Source: Frankiales bacterium (lineage in GTDB: Bacteria; Actinomycetota; Actinomycetes; Mycobacteriales; SCTD01). Taken from it: a stretch of DNA of 6,233 bases. The stretch is from positions 1-6,233 of the forward strand of contig JAODNQ010000285.1 in NCBI GenBank assembly GCA_025464695.1, written 5' to 3'. A program made the translations under genes and the position numbers. Numbering within the stretch: position 1 is the stretch's first letter; each line of letters opens with the position of its first letter. The notes below the pieces were generated by a model, which was not told where the DNA came from, did no database searches, and saw nothing but the letters and a program-made list of their open reading frames with translations. Below, in pieces: positions 5,395 through 6,233 of the stretch.

Positions 5395-5427
5395 AGGTGT
5401 CTCAACCGCTCCGACTGGAGGCATCCC

Positions 5428-6233
5428 GTGCCGCTGCAGGACCACATGAAGATCGTGTCCGTCGACGACCACGTCATCGAGCACCCCCGCGTCTGGTCGG
5501 ACCGGCTGCCGACCAAGCACCTCGGGTCCGCCCCACGGATCGTGGAGACCGACAAGGGCCACCACGTGTGGGTCTACGAGGGCACGGTCTTCCCCTACAT
5601 CGGGCTGAACGCGGTGGCCGGCAAGTCGCCGGAGGAGTTCGGCATGGAGCCGGTGCGGTACGAGGACATGATCCCCGGCTGCTACGAGCCCGACGCCCGG
5701 GTCAAGGACATGGACATCGACGGCACCTGGGCCGCCCTGTGCTTCCCGTCGTTCCCGGGCTTCGGCGGCGGTGTCTTCCAGCGCGCCAAGGACAAGGACC
5801 TGGCACTGCTGTGCATCCAGGCGTGGAACGACTGGCACATCGACGAGTGGTGCGGGAGCCACCCCGACCGCCTGATCCCGCTGGGCATCCTGCCGGTCTG
5901 GGACGTCGAGCTGGCCGCCAAGGAGGCGCAGCGCATCGCCGCCAAGGGCTGCCGCACCGTGAGCTTCCCGGACAACCCCATCCCGCTCGGCCTGCCCGGC
6001 TTCCAGGGCGACCACTGGTCGCCGCTGTGGAACGTGCTGGAGGAGACCGACATGCCGGTCAGCCTCCACTTCGGCTCCGGCGGCTTCGTCCCCGGCTTCC
6101 CCTTCACGACGCGCACCGGCACGGTCGGCCGCTCCTACGACGGCCCCGCCAACGACACCCCGTTCGCCGTCGCCATCTCCCTGTTCGCCACGAACCTCAT
6201 GTGGACGACGTCGGAGATCCTGTTCTCCGGCAC
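5428..6233 (+). CDS. Second amidohydrolase_2 family metal-dependent hydrolase/decarboxylase, 3' end off window
   Basis: TIM-barrel enzyme of the amidohydrolase_2 family, probably a hydrolase or non-oxidative decarboxylase. 268 residues are visible and no stop is reached. The N-terminus SVDDHVIEHPRVW (11-23) is the family variant in which the first metal His is replaced by an acid: Asp13-x-His15 instead of HxH, as in many resorcylate-decarboxylase-type relatives. His214 in VSLHFGSGGF is the expected strand-5 metal ligand; the later His and Asp ligands would lie beyond the edge. CFPSFPGFGGGVF (105-117), AWNDWHIDEWCGSHPDRLIP (132-151) and LGILPVWDVE (152-161) match the layout of such enzymes. 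GTG start with GGAGG (5417-5421) and a 6-nt spacer; ATG at 5446 is less well placed. It is clearly not a copy of the amidohydrolase at 1277-2227, differing in motif and loop lengths. The Rieske gene nearby suggests catabolism of a cyclic compound. The substrate is unknown. Confidence 0.92.
   Translation, partial: MPLQDHMKIVSVDDHVIEHPRVWSDRLPTKHLGSAPRIVETDKGHHVWVYEGTVFPYIGLNAVAGKSPEEFGMEPVRYEDMIPGCYEPDARVKDMDIDGTWAALCFPSFPGFGGGVFQRAKDKDLALLCIQAWNDWHIDEWCGSHPDRLIPLGILPVWDVELAAKEAQRIAAKGCRTVSFPDNPIPLGLPGFQGDHWSPLWNVLEETDMPVSLHFGSGGFVPGFPFTTRTGTVGRSYDGPANDTPFAVAISLFATNLMWTTSEILFSG

Noticed and set aside
4672..6069. 465-codon minus-strand open frame
   Set aside because: It is antisense to the second amidohydrolase, whose motifs are clear on the plus strand, and also passes out of frame through the 101-aa gene.

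Overview
This is a very GC-rich chromosomal window, with third codon positions almost always G or C, frequent GTG starts and tightly packed genes. It looks like an actinobacterium of the soil Actinomycetia type. The genus cannot be fixed from the sequence alone. I see no tRNA, rRNA, CRISPR array, insertion sequence or integrase.

Layout. Positions 1-2460 are a minus-strand block, read right to left. It holds a small unrecognised protein of 78 aa, a metal-dependent hydrolase/decarboxylase of the amidohydrolase_2 (ACMSD-like) family coupled to it by a GTGA stop/start overlap, and a Rieske aromatic-ring hydroxylase alpha subunit cut by the window edge. Positions 2461-2559 are a divergent control region with a TetR-operator-like inverted repeat. 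Positions 2560-4808 are a compact plus-strand operon: ohr (organic hydroperoxide reductase), scoA and scoB (succinyl-CoA:3-ketoacid CoA-transferase) and a HIT-family protein. These genes overlap or nearly touch, and a strong hairpin follows at 4826-4846. Positions 4874-5032 encode a 52-aa acidic protein with a perfect Shine-Dalgarno sequence. It converges, only 4 nt apart, on a 101-aa minus-strand coiled-coil-like protein (5037-5342), and a second hairpin lies at their shared 3' end. After an 85-bp divergent spacer, 5428 to the right edge encodes a second, distinct amidohydrolase_2 protein, also cut by the window.

How the genes may work together (inference). A Rieske oxygenase beside two amidohydrolase_2 enzymes of the decarboxylase/hydrolase type suggests degradation of an aromatic or cyclic carboxylic acid. 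The CoA-transferase could activate acetoacetate or a related 3-keto acid released by such a pathway, or simply serve ketone-body metabolism. Ohr would remove organic peroxides. The substrate cannot be read from the sequence. The three proteins of unknown function (78, 52 and 101 aa) and the odd start and active-site motif of the HIT protein are the least explained parts.
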